Shown: positions 9,514-22,305 of the stretch, piece by piece
How the letters are laid out: each line of letters starts with the position of its first letter
Numbering within the stretch: position 1 is the stretch's first letter
Origin: Eurosta solidaginis
Lineage: Eukaryota; Arthropoda; Insecta; Diptera; Tephritidae
DNA length: 64,000 bases
NCBI RefSeq assembly: GCF_040869045.1
Contig: NC_090323.1
Coordinates: forward strand, 156,446,426-156,510,425
Direction: 5' to 3'
Program-made: the position numbers and the translations under genes
The notes under the pieces: generated by a model
The model's input: the letters and a program-made list of their open reading frames with translations, nothing else
The model's database searches: none
What the model was told of the DNA's origin: nothing

Positions 9514-12500
9514 GATAACAAGGATGTAGGAAAGCATAAAGCTAAAACAAAGTTACACTAAAATGTGAGGTTTTATTATTAAAAATCGGCAGTAAGCTTT
9601 CGCGCTTTGCACATTTTCTAAGTCGACTTAGGCTGTTATTGCTCTTGGCTCTAGATATAGTCGCCGTTGTGTACTACTTCGGCTGGACTGTCATCCATAC
9701 AAGTGCTGTCTTATTCGCCTAACACTCCAACCTCCCATATATGCACAATGAAAATGACTGATTAGAACAGGATGCAGCAATGCACAAGGGTCAAAGAATT
9801 GTTTGACCAGCACCCAAGACTGGATAACATTGGTACCAACATATGATGTGAGAGGATACATCATCACCTTGGTGTGGTGGAAAAAAATCTGCTGCAATGC
9901 AAATCCACATTCGATGTTACCAAGGATCTAATTGAGCAGAAACTTAGAAAGTTATAAGGGTAATCTGATTCCCATGAAATTTTAAGTCTTTGGTCTGACT
10001 TTCGCAGGACTTGCAGTAGAGTGTTTACCTAATCCGGACCGGCGTCCGAGAAAAATAAAATTGAAAAATGAGAAATAAAAGAAAACGGAGCGGGGATTAA
10101 AACACAAAAAAACAAGACTCATTCATATATAATGTCGGAGTACTGGGCATATACAACCAATACATCCAATAAGCTCCCCACACACAGAAATGTTCCCCCG
10201 TGGTCAACGCAAGTTATCTGACATGCATCACATATCTTATGCTGAGCCCATTTATACCCACAACCGGTGTAGAGTGTCTCAGTTAGCCACTATTTCACAT
10301 ATTGACTGAGGTGATCTAAATTCTCTCTCCCACATTTCCAAAATATATGAAAGAAGAAGTTGAGTGCGAAAAGTGTTGAAAGATTACCTCTACGGTTTGG
10401 CAGCAGTTGGGTAGCCAAACCAATGAGGGCGGCCAATGGTAGCAGTAAGTAGCGGGTTATATCGGATCAGTCAATGTTGGTAGGACAATGAGCTACAATT
10501 GGACGCAGTATCTACGGGGACCATCACGAAGGCAAAGGCTTATACGATGTAACAGCGGTAAACCACAATATTATAAAAGTGAGAACGTCAACATCTGGGC
10601 AGTGGCCTAAGAGTTGGCACCACTGGTTGTAGTTAGCCTACCACACCGGTTTTTTTATTTTGGGTCGTCCGTCTGCCTCCAAAAGTTTCCTGGCGGGCCG
10701 AAAAAAGGGATTCGGTACAAATAGCCTGAATTATATTGCACGCTATCTACAAACGGCAAGGGAGCGCATAATAAGACCATCAGTGTATTCCACAAAGCAT
10801 CGGCGAGTTCCTATACTAACGTCAAATGCCCGGAACTCGTAGATGATGAAAGCCGAATTTCCAGACAAACGCGTGTAACTCGATTACCACTTTGATATTG
10901 TAAAAGTTAAAATTTCAACTTACCCAGAATCAACCCCGACATACGCAATGAATATATTGCAAATAATGTGTCTCCATATGACACTAAACTTCCTTGTGAT
11001 TTGGAAACAGCGCCTATAACACTAATATCTTCGATCCAGACCTGTTGAAGCCTTGAATCCTTGCACTTCCGTTAGAGTATATCGGTGACTATTTTCGAGT
11101 GACCGCAGCTGTTGGATGTTGCGTAGTACTGCTGCAATACTAACGAATGCCAGTCTATAGTTTTCTATCGGATTACAAGAACAACTGCCTTACTTGTTAG
11201 TCATGTCGACCTAGAAGGGGTATTGTTCCAGCCTGAAATAGTTATTACAGTTCGCAGAGTGGAGGGACCGTCCTTCCGCCGAACGCAGGACTGTGGAGGC
11301 ATCTGGTCATATAGGCAGCAGTACTTGCTTACTTAGCTGGCTGACAGGTGTAATACATAGGTAGTGTGATAGGCATGCACCTTAAATAAGTGAAGGATGA
11401 CCGGCACCATAAGAGCTCGCCATCCACTTTGCATGCTAACAGAAGTATAGAGATATTCCTCAAAGACATATTCTTTGTATTATTTCTACTGGGCTTTTCA
11501 AGTTGTTTAACAACCGTGTGTATGCGTGTGTATGGTTTATTTCACTCTTATATTAGATCGCTGGCTGTTTCATAACTCGTTTACATATTGAAAGAAATTT
11601 AATATGCGACTAGTCAAATTTCTTCTCACCCTTCTTCCACAGCTATTCACAAACAAACAAACAATAGCATACATACATCCAACACATATACAACCACATA
11701 ATAAAATGCTAGCCCAACTCAATTGCTGGTTGTTTGCTGTAAACTACTACGGTAGTGTACAAATAAATAGATACAAACATTAGATAACATTTGCTTTCAT
11801 ATATTACTGTACACAAGCAAGAACATACACACCCATAAAATGTAGGTATATGTATACGTGGATCAGAGATCTGCTTTCAGTACTAATAAAATTAGTGCAC
11901 TTAGTCATGAGCCAAAAAATTGTGTCTAAATGTGTACTTAGTCAAGTACAGACAAATACTATGAGTGATTAGCACATGAAATACAAAATACATACGAGTG
12001 CCCCGCAACACATATGTCTCATACATATGTGGCATTGTTGAGTATAAAATGATGTCATAGTCGCTTTAAATCAGTAGCACGTTGATTTCGTGTGTAATAC
12101 AGTGTATACTTCGTTTATCATCGGTTTTACTTTGGTGCTGTATTCAGTTTAGTTTCGTGTACATCATTGTGTTTCTAGGGTCAGAAAACTGATATGACTT
12201 TATTCATTTTATTGCACTGTTAGTCTTACTTATTCCAATTAGTGTCTTCGTATAACACAGTTGAGTTTCTTGCTCAATAGGACAATTGAGTACTGAACTG
12301 CTTTGTGGCTTATGAGCGGTTATTCATTTTACGAAGCATGCCTATGTAAATGTGTGTTAGTGGATATAAGTGCTTGATACTCTTTGCTTGCATACGCACT
12401 AATACTAATTTTTTGGTTAGTCTACTAATAACCTTAAAAGATGAATAATTGCAGCTCTCTGATGTGGATATGTATTCATAGGAAGCTAAGTTGGAAGGTG

Positions 12501-12618
12501 ACGTACGTGACGTATGATAAACATACTTTGTCGTTATCTTTGCATATTTATATTTTGTTGTTGTTGTTGTTGCTGCCAATGGCATTTTATTGAATTGTAT
12601 TGATGTTTACATACCTTG
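9514..12618. other. Unassigned non-coding stretch of about 3.1 kb
   Basis: No feature I can name. The segment 10000-11350 is less AT-rich and may hold decayed mobile-element coding sequence, but I recognise no motif in any frame. From 11580 to 12300 the sequence is ordinary AT-rich intron-like DNA. A GTT microsatellite lies at about 12554-12572. Confidence 0.35.
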
Positions 12619-13961
12619 TTTTTATACTCAGCTGAGCAGACCGACAGAGTATATTAACTTTGTTCCCATAACGGTACTCCGTAACGGCATAAACTAATCG
12701 AGATAGATATAGACTTCTATATATCAAAATGATCTGGGTGAAAAAAGAAATTCATTTAGCCATGTCCGTCCGTCCGTCCGTCTGTAAACACGATAACTTG
12801 AGTAAATTTTGTGGTATCTTGATGAAATTTGGTACGTAGATTCCTGGGCGTTCATCTTAGATCGCTATTTAAAATGAACGAAATCGGACGCCCACTTTTT
12901 CGATATCGCAAATTTCGAAAAACCGAAAAAGTGCGATAATTCATTACCAAAGACGGGTAAAGCGATTAAACTTGGTAGGTGCCTTGACCTTATGGCGCAA
13001 AATAGAAAATTAGAAAAATTGTGCACAATAGGCGTGGCACCGCCCACCTTTAAAAGAAGGTAATTTAAAAGTTTTGCAAGCTGTAATTTAGCAGTCGCTG
13101 AAGATATCATGATGAAATTTGATAGGCACGTTATTCCTGTTACTATATGTGCGTTAAATAAAAATTAGCGAAATCGGATGACGTACACGCCCACTTAAAA
13201 AAAAAATTTTTTTTAAGTCAAATTTTAAAAATAATTTAATATCTTTACAGTATATAAGTAAATTATGTCAACATTCGACTATAGTAATGATATGGTACAA
13301 CAAAATATAAAGATAAAAGAAAATTTCAAAATGGGCGTAAATCCGCCCTTTTTCATTTAATTCGTCTAGAATACTTTTAATCCCATAAGTCGAACAAAAA
13401 TTTACCAATCCTTGTGAGATTTGGTAGGTACATAGACCCTTTGACGATAACTGTTTTGTGTGAAAATGGGCGAAATCGGTTGAAGCCACGCCCATCGCGA
13501 AATCAAAAGCCCTTTGAATCTTGGCAGTAATACTGTTCGTGGTATGATAATATATAAATTAATTAACGGTACCCGACAGAAGATGTTCTAGGTTACCCTG
13601 GTCCACATTTTGTTCGATATCTCAAAAACGCCTTCACATATACATCTAAGGGCTACTCCCTTTTAAAACCCTCATTAATACTTTTAATTTGATACCCATA
13701 TCGTACAAACATATTCTAGAGTCACCCCTGGTCTACCCTTATTGCGATATCTCGAAAAGGCGTCCACCTATAGAACTAAGGCCCACTACGTTTTATATAA
13801 TCATTAACGCCTTTCATTTGATACACATGTCATACAAACACATTCCAGGGTTACCCTATGTTCATTTTGCTAAATGGTGATTTTCCCTTAATTTGTCTTC
13901 AAAGCTCTCAGCTGAGTATATAATGTTCGGTTACACCCGAACTTAGCCTTCCTTACTTGTT
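12619..13961 (+). mobile_element. DINE-1/Helentron-like element, copy B
   Basis: The 5' edge is a T-run followed by TATACTCAGCTGAG (12623-12636). The inverted partner CTCAGCTGAGTATA lies at 13907-13920. The end hairpin GTTCGG...CCGAAC is at 13925-13942, and the 3' edge is CTTCCTTACTTGT. Between them are the family body and about two units of the 130-bp repeat (motif TCTAGAGTCACCCC near 13715). A microsatellite-like CCGTCCGTCCGTC lies near 12768. This is non-autonomous, with no transposase or helicase. The lineage is inferred from architecture. Confidence 0.75.
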
Positions 13962-14639
13962 ACTGTTCTTTTCGTTACGGTTCCCCATGATATATTTGCT
14001 TTGTTGGCATTTTGTTAAGCTTGCGGCATACTTCATTGGCAGCCTTTTTAGCGATACGCAAATTAATTTTCAGAACTAAATGCTGACAAAGTTGGTAAAA
14101 TGGTGGTGGCAGTTGTGGTGGCATAAATCGCGCCTGTCAAAAAGTCATGGCAAACAGCTAATGTCTTTGAACCATACAAACATGCATGAAAATCTGTGAT
14201 ACCCCTTAACTCATCATTGTGTATGTTTTGCTGATTTTAACGAGCTATGTTGCTCCTTTCTGGTAGCGCTGAAGTCTTATCAGCGCATTCTCGTTTTGAT
14301 GGCTGTTGTCGATGGCAACTAAGCTGATTGCCTGCGGAGTTTTTTTGTTGGTATTTAGTAGTGATGCAGTGTGGCTTCGCCATGAAGGGGTTGGGGAATT
14401 TATGTATATATATGAACGTGTTGACAACTTATGCGTTACCTGTCATTGAAGTATATTTGCAGTTTTTCATTAATGAATGTTTGTTTCAGCCATTTGTAGA
14501 TTCAATTTCAGTTACGTGTCTGGTTACTTAGTCGACATCGGGTAAACATAGTCATATGGGTTTACATAACTCACAGTCAAAAGGATTTGTTGAAGTATTT
14601 TAAATGCTGCAGCGATTATAAAACTGATTTTGCAAGGAT
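13962..14639. other. Unassigned non-coding stretch
   Basis: No gene or repeat recognised. Small frames on both strands lack motifs. Confidence 0.35.
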
Positions 14640-16110
14640 TTTATAGAGATTGTATGGTAGTTATCAAGACAAAATTTGCAAGTGAGGTGGTAAAAAGCCA
14701 AGTCCTTATATTTAATTTGAAGCTGATGCTATACCAGCATATGAAATATCTGATCTGAGATCTGCCACCAATTAGAAAAGCCGGTGAAGCTAAAATTTTT
14801 CCCAAACTCTTTATGCAATATAGTAGTATGAATATAGAAAATAGAGAGGTTAAGCTAGAGGAGGGGACAAGCATGGGCAAGCACATTTCGCTCAGAGACA
14901 TTTAGGCCTATTGTGAATGCCCTCAATGTGTGGCGATTTTGGGCTCATTCTTTCAACTAGATACCTACTAATCAGTATCAAGAAATCACCTGATTTTTAA
15001 TGTGAATATTGGTAGAGTGAAAAGGTTCACTTTCCCCACCTCTGTCAGAAAATATGTTAAATCCACTGTTCCAGATATGAAAAGAGCAAGTGGTGATCCA
15101 ACTTGTCTTCCTCCTCATCCTGAAAACTTCTAAGAAGGGAGCTTGTTGGTGCATGACATAGTGGAACTATCGGCGCGTTAGCAAATTGATAGCGATCCTT
15201 CGGTTTATTATGAGAAGGAAGTCTGTTTTTTTTTCTTTCACTTAAGAAGCGGAGGACAGCTGAGGTTTGATCGTATAGATAATTTTCCCTGCCTCATACG
15301 CATTTCGAAATATTTCCTGGAGTTCTCCGCAGCATATGTATGCCTTAGATTTTGCTCTGCGCGTCCACCAAACACAGTTAGTTAATAAAATGCATGATGG
15401 ACGCCAGCCACGCTCGACACCGCTTCAAAATAAGAGAGTTTATCAATTTGGTTTGTAATGCGTTTAATACTGCCTAGTTGCCAATCAAAACCGTTACATT
15501 GCACCCTGAGACTTTACTAACATTGATCAGTGTAGCAGCGCGTGTTTTGGCAGCAAGCTTCGCTCTGAAGACACTGAAGAGTTTCTTAATATTTTTAGCT
15601 ATCCTTACATGCTGTAATGTCCCTACTGCTGTTAAGGAAATCCTAGTCAGTTTAGACACCGTTTAGTTGACGTCCTATCATGACTTTAAATAACATTGCG
15701 TTGTCTGTGTCGGAACGCAGTGACACCATGTGATAAATGATGTTTAAACCTGTTTCAGGTGCGCTTTTTACTGCTCCCGATATCCACATGCTGCCAAACT
15801 CTGCCTTTTTCCAACCTTTAGCTGGTAACTCTTTTAGCTAGCGCCTTCCGCAAGACTAAGCAGATATATGATAATATCGATCTTTTAACTGTATTGTACA
15901 TATTATGGGTGATATAAGGCAACAGTCTCCAGTCCCTTTCCGATTTTTTCATTTTTCGATAGCATATGCTGCTGTAGCGTTGATCTCTCTTTAGTTTTCG
16001 TTTTCCAGCTTAATTTTGACAAATGTAATGCCGAGATATTTGGCTTCAGGAAAGTTATTTTTCGTTAAGTTATTCAGTTTCGGCAAGTTGAAGGAGGGAG
16101 TTTTTTTTTC
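14640..16110 (-). pseudogene. Heavily decayed LINE 3' half with RNase H remnant
   Basis: Minus-strand translation gives scattered matches to the part of a LINE polyprotein after the reverse transcriptase. EAKYLGITFVKIKL near 16060 resembles the post-RT KYLGV..D.KL motif. NIIYHMVSL near 15760 matches the NVILHMLPL type of sequence. The frame 15659-15474 contains VFRAKLAAKTRAATLINVS and CNVTVLIGN, then a stop, then AVLNAL. This corresponds to the RNase H block VFQAE..AI...A and DSQA.L.AL, with the central Asp position eroded. Many stops and frameshifts interrupt it. Ends are approximate and the clade is uncertain. Confidence 0.55.
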
Positions 16111-16399
16111 CTTCGAACTGTGTAAGCCCTATTTTTGTGGGACGCACCGCGACCCCATCTTACTCTACCCATAGTGAAATGCCATTAAGTGGTATTCCGA
16201 ATCGATGATGCAACAGAGCCTAAGGTTTCATGTCATACAAGTGATCGGCATATAGTCTCCTTTTATAGTTATTAAAATCACCAAATGGAAGCTCTTTGTG
16301 TGCGACTCTTTGGATCGAAAATGGCAAGATATCAACATACAGTAAGGATTTTATATTCCTGTGTGGGATAGTGGAGTTAATTCCAATAATTTGGCGTAA

Positions 16400-16640
16400 T
16401 AATGCACTCTATTTTCTTCTTCCTCTCCCTCTATTTCCCTTCCCCCTCTCCTTTCCTTTCCCACTCCTACTCCCGCTCCCCCCCCCCCCCCCCACCCCCT
16501 CCCAAAATTGCTTCTGCCTCTCCCTGTCCTTCTCCCTCTGCCCCCACTTTTTCCTCTCACTCGCCCTCTACCTCTCCATCATCCATCCCTCTACGTTCCC
16601 TTCTCCCTACTCCTTACTCAGTGTCAGCCGTCAAAAACTG
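16400..16640. repeat. Pyrimidine-rich low-complexity tract with C homopolymer
   Basis: Plus-strand C/T-rich sequence with a run of about 17 C near 16479 and CTCC/CCCTCT repeats on both sides. The proline/serine-rich frames here are by-products of this composition. Confidence 0.85.
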
Positions 16641-17158
16641 CCATTGTTTAAGTAATAAAACAGACTTTGACTTACTAAAACTTAACTTTTGATATGTTTC
16701 AAAAACGCCAACCAAGGCTAGTTATTGCCTTGGAAATCTTGAAATTTAAGAAAAGCGTAGAGGAAAATCAATATACAAACTTTATTTATTTCTTTTTCTG
16801 TCATAACTATTCATATGGAAAGATATTTTTGTTTATAATTTTATAACATGAATAGCGGAAACTTTTACAAGTGTTCAAGTTTATGCCAAAGATATGTTGC
16901 AACAACACGTGACTTGCTTATGTAAACACATTAGGGATGCAAGTTTGAGAAACGATAGCACCGGTAGATATATGTACGCACATATGTACATATAGGTTAA
17001 AACGAACAACAGTCATACTCGCTTCAAAGTTCATTTGATAAATAAGTGCAGTATTTTTAATTACACTGTACAACAAAAATTTTGTAATAAAGAAATCATG
17101 ACACTTTTCTGAAAGACGGCTTGGCATAGATACATTTTTTTGCACAACCATGATCGTC
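16641..17158. other. Unassigned non-coding stretch
   Basis: AT-rich sequence with no feature I can support. Confidence 0.35.
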
Positions 17159-17492
17159 TAAAAAAAAAAATAAATGTAAGGCGCGATAACCTCCGAAGAG
17201 ATCTAAGGCCGAGCTTCTCTTCCAATTTGCGTCGTGCTCCTCTTGTTTTTTCCCTACAAATTGGCCGGACGGGACCTACATGTTTTATGCCGACTCCGAA
17301 CGGCATCTGCAAGGCAGATGAGTTTTCACTGAGAGCTTTTCATGGCAGAAATACAATCGGAGCGCTTGCCAGACACTGCCGAGGGGCGACCCCGCTTAGA
17401 AAAATTTTCTTCTAATTGAAAAATCTTATTTCTAAAATTTTGATGTTGCTTTGCCCGGGAGTTGAACCCAGGGCATACCACCATTTGCATTT
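17159..17492 (-). mobile_element. tRNA-derived SINE, minus strand, 5' head partly lost
   Basis: On the plus strand it begins with the A-rich tail (about ten A then TAAATGTAAGGCGCG). It continues through GCCGAGCTTCTCTTCCAA, TGCCGACTCCGAACGGCAT and GCCCGGGAGTTGAACCCAG (B-box region), and stops near CATACCACC. The outer part of the tRNA-like head is missing or mutated. Confidence 0.85.
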
Positions 17493-18129
17493 AAAGGTCA
17501 AACTACTCAAAAGAGGCCACTTGGCTATTTGTACCGAATCATGTGGTGTTTGGCCTTTGGTTCTTAAAGAACAGAATAACTATTAATATTTCATACTAAC
17601 ATTTGAAATTTCCACCATATCTCTTTCCAACATTTTTCACTTTTTCACGAAGGCGTCAAAAAGTTGTAACGTGTTTATGCACGAATACTGCCCGTGTTGA
17701 GTACATAGATATAAGAGATTGCATTTATCTGGAATGGTAAATCCCTCATCTGCAATGTTAGAATTAACATAATGTTAACTTAATATTAAGTTACTTTAAG
17801 GGTCTGAAAAGAACAGTTAATCCTTAAAATTTAAACTAGAAAAACTATAAAACGTCCCGATCACTTTTGAATCATGCAGGGTCTATATCCACAACCACAT
17901 CGAAATCATTTTTGGAATGTTCGGGGTTAATTTTGGAATCATTTCGGGTGTTTTTTTTTTGGAACATTTGGGTATTTTTTGGAGTACTTTCGGGATACAC
18001 TTTGATACTATTTCGTGATCATTTTGAATATGTATTATTCTGGAATAAATTTGAAACAATTTCGTAATAATAACTACGGGTTTATGTAAGCGAATATTTG
18101 GGAATCATATTGGTACTATTTTGAAGAGT
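17493..18129. other. Unassigned non-coding stretch
   Basis: Nothing recognised. From 17900 to 18110 there is weak repetition of a TTTTGGAA/TTTCGGG motif spaced 15-25 bases. Confidence 0.35.
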
Positions 18130-18262
18130 CAGCTTGTTATCGTTAAAACTGCTATGGAAAAGATATCGATATATGATCGATGAATTATCGATGTTTTGTC
18201 GAAAATTGCACGCTTTATTATCGAAAAAATATCGATTTAATACCGAAAAGTTATCGATTTGT
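18130..18262. repeat. Degenerate ATCGAT-rich minisatellite
   Basis: Repeated blocks of TATCGAT or a one-base variant joined by CGAAAA (for example TTATCGAAAAAATATCGATT), with a local spacing of about 20-22 bases. A similar array lies at 55510-55745. Confidence 0.7.
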
Positions 18263-18344
18263 GAAGCTAAACTACCAATCGTGGAAGAATTCCAAGTATT
18301 ATTCAAATATGTTTCTTAACTCCTTAGAGCCATCGGGAATTTTC

Positions 18345-18733
18345 CTCTTCGATTGATCCGTAAAAAAAGATGCAATATAATTATGCTTCGTAACTTGAAT
18401 CCTCCTCCACGGCTTATCAACTTTGACCGAATGTTATTAAAGCAATTAATTGAATCGGGCAATTTCGAAAAAAAACAAAGCTTAATACCAAGAATTCTGT
18501 TGATAACGACAGATTGGTCTTTCCGTTTTAAACACGTTCAATTTCCTATTCCTATCAATAAAGCGCAAGGACAGTTATTAGGTTATCAGGAGACAATCTT
18601 GCCAACTAATGTTGGACCCAAGGCAGTTTCTACGTCGCTTGCTCCAGAGTTGGCTAATCGAAAAATCAATTTATTTACAAACTTTAAGACCCGGCAGACG
18701 TTGTTCTGCCCTAACTTTGGTTTATCGGCATAA
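18345..18733 (+). pseudogene. Helitron-type (PIF1-like) helicase, C-terminal fragment
   Basis: The 126-codon frame reads MLRNLNPPPRLINFDRM, LIPRILLITTDWSFRFK, HVQFPIPINKAQGQ. In Helitron Rep/helicase proteins the C-terminal PIF1-like part has the same order: a LRNLNP..L.NGTRL block, an IPRI block before P.D.PF.F, then RLQFP and the helicase motif INKAQGQ. Between QFPI and INKAQGQ about seven residues of the usual sequence are missing, and after INKAQGQ the match fades without the usual HGQLYVA.SR block. There is no upstream helicase or Rep domain in the window. I read it as a decayed fragment of an autonomous Helitron or Helentron. Confidence 0.7.
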
Positions 18734-18789
18734 GTTTTAAGAAGTTTTTACCTCTAGAGGGAGACCCTTTTACTTGTCCTTTTAAGCAC
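18734..18789. other. Short spacer
   Basis: Short spacer between the helicase fragment and the pyrimidine-rich tract. Nothing recognised. Confidence 0.3.
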
Positions 18790-18975
18790 ACATCTTTCTG
18801 TGCGTCTCTTTCACCCTCTATCTCCGTCTAACTATTCCTTACTTAGTCTCTTTCTCCATCATTCTTTTCTCTTCTTTCTAGTTATTTTTCCTCTTCATCC
18901 CTTACTCCCAGTCCCAGATCCACCTCCAGTTACAGTCCCAGTATCTCCAGTCCCAGTCTCTCTCCTAGTAACAGT
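18790..18975. repeat. Pyrimidine-rich tract with AGTCCC hexamers (reverse of the 6737-7022 type)
   Basis: C/T-rich sequence (18790-18890) followed by CAGTCCCAG-type hexamers (18905-18970). Its reverse complement has the same order and similar sequence as 6737-7022 (GGGACTGG followed by a TAAGG.ATGAAGA-like block), suggesting a dispersed repeat family and not two independent simple repeats. Confidence 0.65.
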
Positions 18976-20023
18976 CGGTTCCTGGTTCTTTTTCCTAAAA
19001 AACAAAAAAATCGAACAGTGAATAGAATTTGTTTGAAAAGGTCAGTCCCTGGTCCCCTTTGCAGGAAGTAACTTCACAAGACGACTCTTTGGTTTGCAAT
19101 AAAGCGACCCTGCAACTTTGAATAAAATCGGGAAGTGATTTCGGAGTCCATAAGCTACATACAAACATAAATCCTTTTTTATATATATAGAGATAGATAG
19201 ATTAAATCTACTTATTGGACTAACATCCGCACATGCATACAAACATACCAAAAAAGTACTTTTGCTTAAGAACCCTAATGAAAAGTTTTAAAATGTTAAT
19301 GAAAGAGTGTTTTCAAAAAGATCTATGAATTCTTAACCATTTATGTTACATTATCCTGGCAACACGCTATGTACATATTATTATTATTATATCAAGTTGA
19401 TGTGAAATTAAAATACATACCAACAAATGAATTCCGGAAGTTGAACAACGCTTGCGAATTCTATGTATGTACGTACTACGTGATGCATAATGTCCCACTC
19501 AACGCAAGTTTGCTCGCACAATTCACAGCGAACAAACACACGCCCTGCATTTTTTGGTTAAAATTTGTTACTTTTTTTAAACAATTTGTTAACTTTTTTT
19601 TTTTTTTTTGCTGCAGAAAGAATTCAAAATTTTATTGCTAAGAAGAAATATTCAAATCGATCCATCTGTTTTGAATTTATATATTTAAAATTTTTAAATT
19701 TTTTACTACATTTTGGCAATTTGCCACGCCTCTATGTATATACCTTCAAATTATACTGAAAATGTCCATCTCACGTTGCTAAGCTTTCAAATGCAAAAGA
19801 CCGTTTTAAAATCGGAGCATTCGTTTAGCGTCTTTAGTTTATAAGATTTATAAATAAATAATATTGCAAAAAGTATCGTGTATCCCATGGTTTTCAGCAA
19901 TACTTAAATTTAAAAATACATAACCTTAAAAGAAGCTTAAAATTTGTATTATTTATTTCGCATATTTTTTATAGAAGCGTGAGGTAAAACTTAAGCTTGA
20001 ATATTATATATACTACACATTCG
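18976..20023. other. Unassigned AT-rich stretch
   Basis: No gene recognised. There is a 17-base T run near 19593. Confidence 0.35.
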
Positions 20024-20510
20024 ATTGCGGCCGCTGTGGTGTGATGGTAGCGTGGTCCGCCTACCACACCGAAGAGCCTGGGTTCACGCAACATCAAAAT
20101 TTTAGACAAAAGACTTTTCAATTCGAAGAAAATTTTTCTAAGCGAGGCTGCCCCTCTGCAGTTTTTGGCAAGCACTCCGATAATATTTCTACTATGAAAA
20201 GCTCTCAGTGAAAACTCATTTGCCTTGATGATGCCATTCGGAGTCGGCATGAAATAAAATTTTTCTAAGCGAGGCTGCCCCTCTGCAGTTTTTTGCAAGC
20301 ACTCCGATAATATTTCTACTATGGAAAGCTCTCAGTGAAAACTCATTTGCCTTGATGATGCCATTCGGAGTCGGCATAAAATAAGTAGGTCTAGTCCCGC
20401 CAATTTGTAAGAAAAATTTAAAAAAGGAGCACGACGCAAATTGGAAGAGAAGCTCGGCTTAAAATCTCTTCGGAGGTTATCGCGGATTACATTTATTTAT
20501 TTACACAATC
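20024..20510 (+). mobile_element. tRNA-derived SINE with internal 127-bp tandem duplication
   Basis: The head has GTGTGATGGTAGCGTGGTCC and CTGGGTTCACG (broken B box). The segment from AATTTTTCTAAGCGAGGC to the CGGAGTCGGCAT block is present twice in tandem (20131-20257 and 20258-20384) with only a few differences. The normal tail follows: GAAGCTCGGCTTAAAATC, GGAGGTTATCGCG and TTTATTTATTT. The duplication lengthens this copy to nearly 490 bp against about 360 bp for the complete copy at 62491. Confidence 0.88.
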
Positions 20511-21804
20511 GATTGTTTTGACAAGTTGTTTTTCGTCATATCCTATTCATTTTATCATTTAGAGACTTGAAACTATGCTTATATAAGCATTCATTGTTAT
20601 TTAAAAAAATCGTTAAGATATTGGGGTTATATGTATGTATATATAATAATTATATAATAATAATTCTAGTAATAATAAAACTGATGACTCAGATTTCATG
20701 AATATTTGAAATTTCATCAGATTATTGTTTGTATGAAGTCTTCGGCATAGCCAAGGAAAGTTCCGTCCTCATTTGTTCCTCTTTATTTGAATTTCAAGAA
20801 CTGTTATTCTCGATCTCTGATATATATATACATTTGTATTTTATATCGCTAGCATTTTTGTAAGAACATACTCATTTAAAAACATGAACGTGCACTGAGC
20901 AATATTTAAGTTTGATTCAAAGTTTTCACGCACATACATTCGTATATCTTTGCATTATTCTATTTCATTTGACTAAATGTGTTTTACTATTGGCCTTAAG
21001 TGTAATATTTTGTTTGTTTATGGAAACTTTTGCTTTATTTTGTCATTAATGTTTTATTTCTATCTATAAGTTTAAGAAAAATTTCGAAGTTTATATTTTT
21101 GGCATTTAACAACAAAAAATACTTAACAAATACTTGTAAATATGAATACGTACAACTCGATGTATATTTAGGCATGTAAACAACAAAATTGATAACAATA
21201 GAGTGTATGCACTTATAAACATAAATATTTTCAGAAAGTTTTTGTTATTCAAGTCGTCTGTAGACAATTAAGTACACTTATAAGTACCACGAAGGACAAT
21301 GCAAACGTAAGAAGCAAAGGAATTAAGATATCTAAGAAACTTTGTGAGTATCAAAGTTGTTAAACGAAAATATTTTGTTGGTAATTGTGCATGTACACCA
21401 CAGAGAATTTGTTTACCTATGTTTTTTTGGTTTATTTTACGCTTTCTAAATTTTGAACAATGCTATGAATAGGTATGTATGTCTTTATTTTTGAGGCTTA
21501 ACGATTTTCGTTTGAAAAAGTATTTAAGGAATTATTTTGAACTTTTAATGTATTTAAAATACCTTCTAAAATGGCAATAATATTGTGACTAAGACCTCTT
21601 AAGTTTTTTTGTAAATATGTTTAAAATATTTTTATTTTTTTATATTATTACTGAAATGAGGATATTAGTACTTGCTATTTCTGAGAATACCCCTGCTATT
21701 CATTGGACATCATCCGTTTTAAAAGTTTGATGTTCTAACGCCCATTCATCTCTTCTAATTTGCATCCCCGCTATATTATAATACTTCTGTATGTATATAT
21801 ATAT
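20511..21804. other. Unassigned AT-rich stretch
   Basis: Roughly 1.3 kb of AT-rich sequence with no recognised gene, RNA or repeat. Confidence 0.4.
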
Positions 21805-22305
21805 TAGGGCGGGTCGATTTAAAAATCGCTCATTGCTCTATGAAAATCGTATTCTAGGGATCAAAATAAGAAACTTTGCCGAAGGAACCATACCTCTAAA
21901 ACGAATTCTGATGGCGCCCCCCCCCCCCCCCCCCCCCCCCCACCCAATTTGCGTCGAACTTTTGGGTAGGGGCAAATTTTGAAAAATCCCACTTTGACCC
22001 AATTAGAGTGCTCCAATCGAGTACAAATGTATGACCGACCCCAACTAACTTTGGAGGCCCGACCCACCGATGCCAGTGGCACACCCCCATACAAACATTT
22101 CAAAAAATCGCCGGTTTTGCACTTTACATGAAAAAATCAGCTAAATGGCTATGTTTTTTCTTTATTTTTATTTATTTATTTATAATAATATTTATTATTT
22201 ATTTATAATAATATCTATTTTTTCTTTTAAGAAATTTATTTAGTCAGACCATATGTAAATGAAAAAATTAATTTAAGTGAGTTATAGAAAAGAAACTAAA
22301 AAAAA
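21805..22305. repeat. Left end of the DNA transposon, including the transposase 3' flank and left inverted arm
   Basis: It starts with AGGGCGGGTCGATTTAAAAA after a TA-repeat, runs through a homopolymer of roughly 28 C (about 21914-21941), and reaches the inverted arm at about 22103-22275, where GCCGGTTTTGCACTTTACAT is shared with the right arm. The arm here is lengthened by TTTATTATTTA-type tandem repeats (22160-22215). My recollection is that the first 300 bases form one repeat with the arm in fly genomes; this is not provable here. Confidence 0.6.

Noticed and set aside
16296..16692. Pro/Ser/Leu-rich frames of 96-119 codons
   Set aside because: Produced by the C/T-rich low-complexity tract in all frames.
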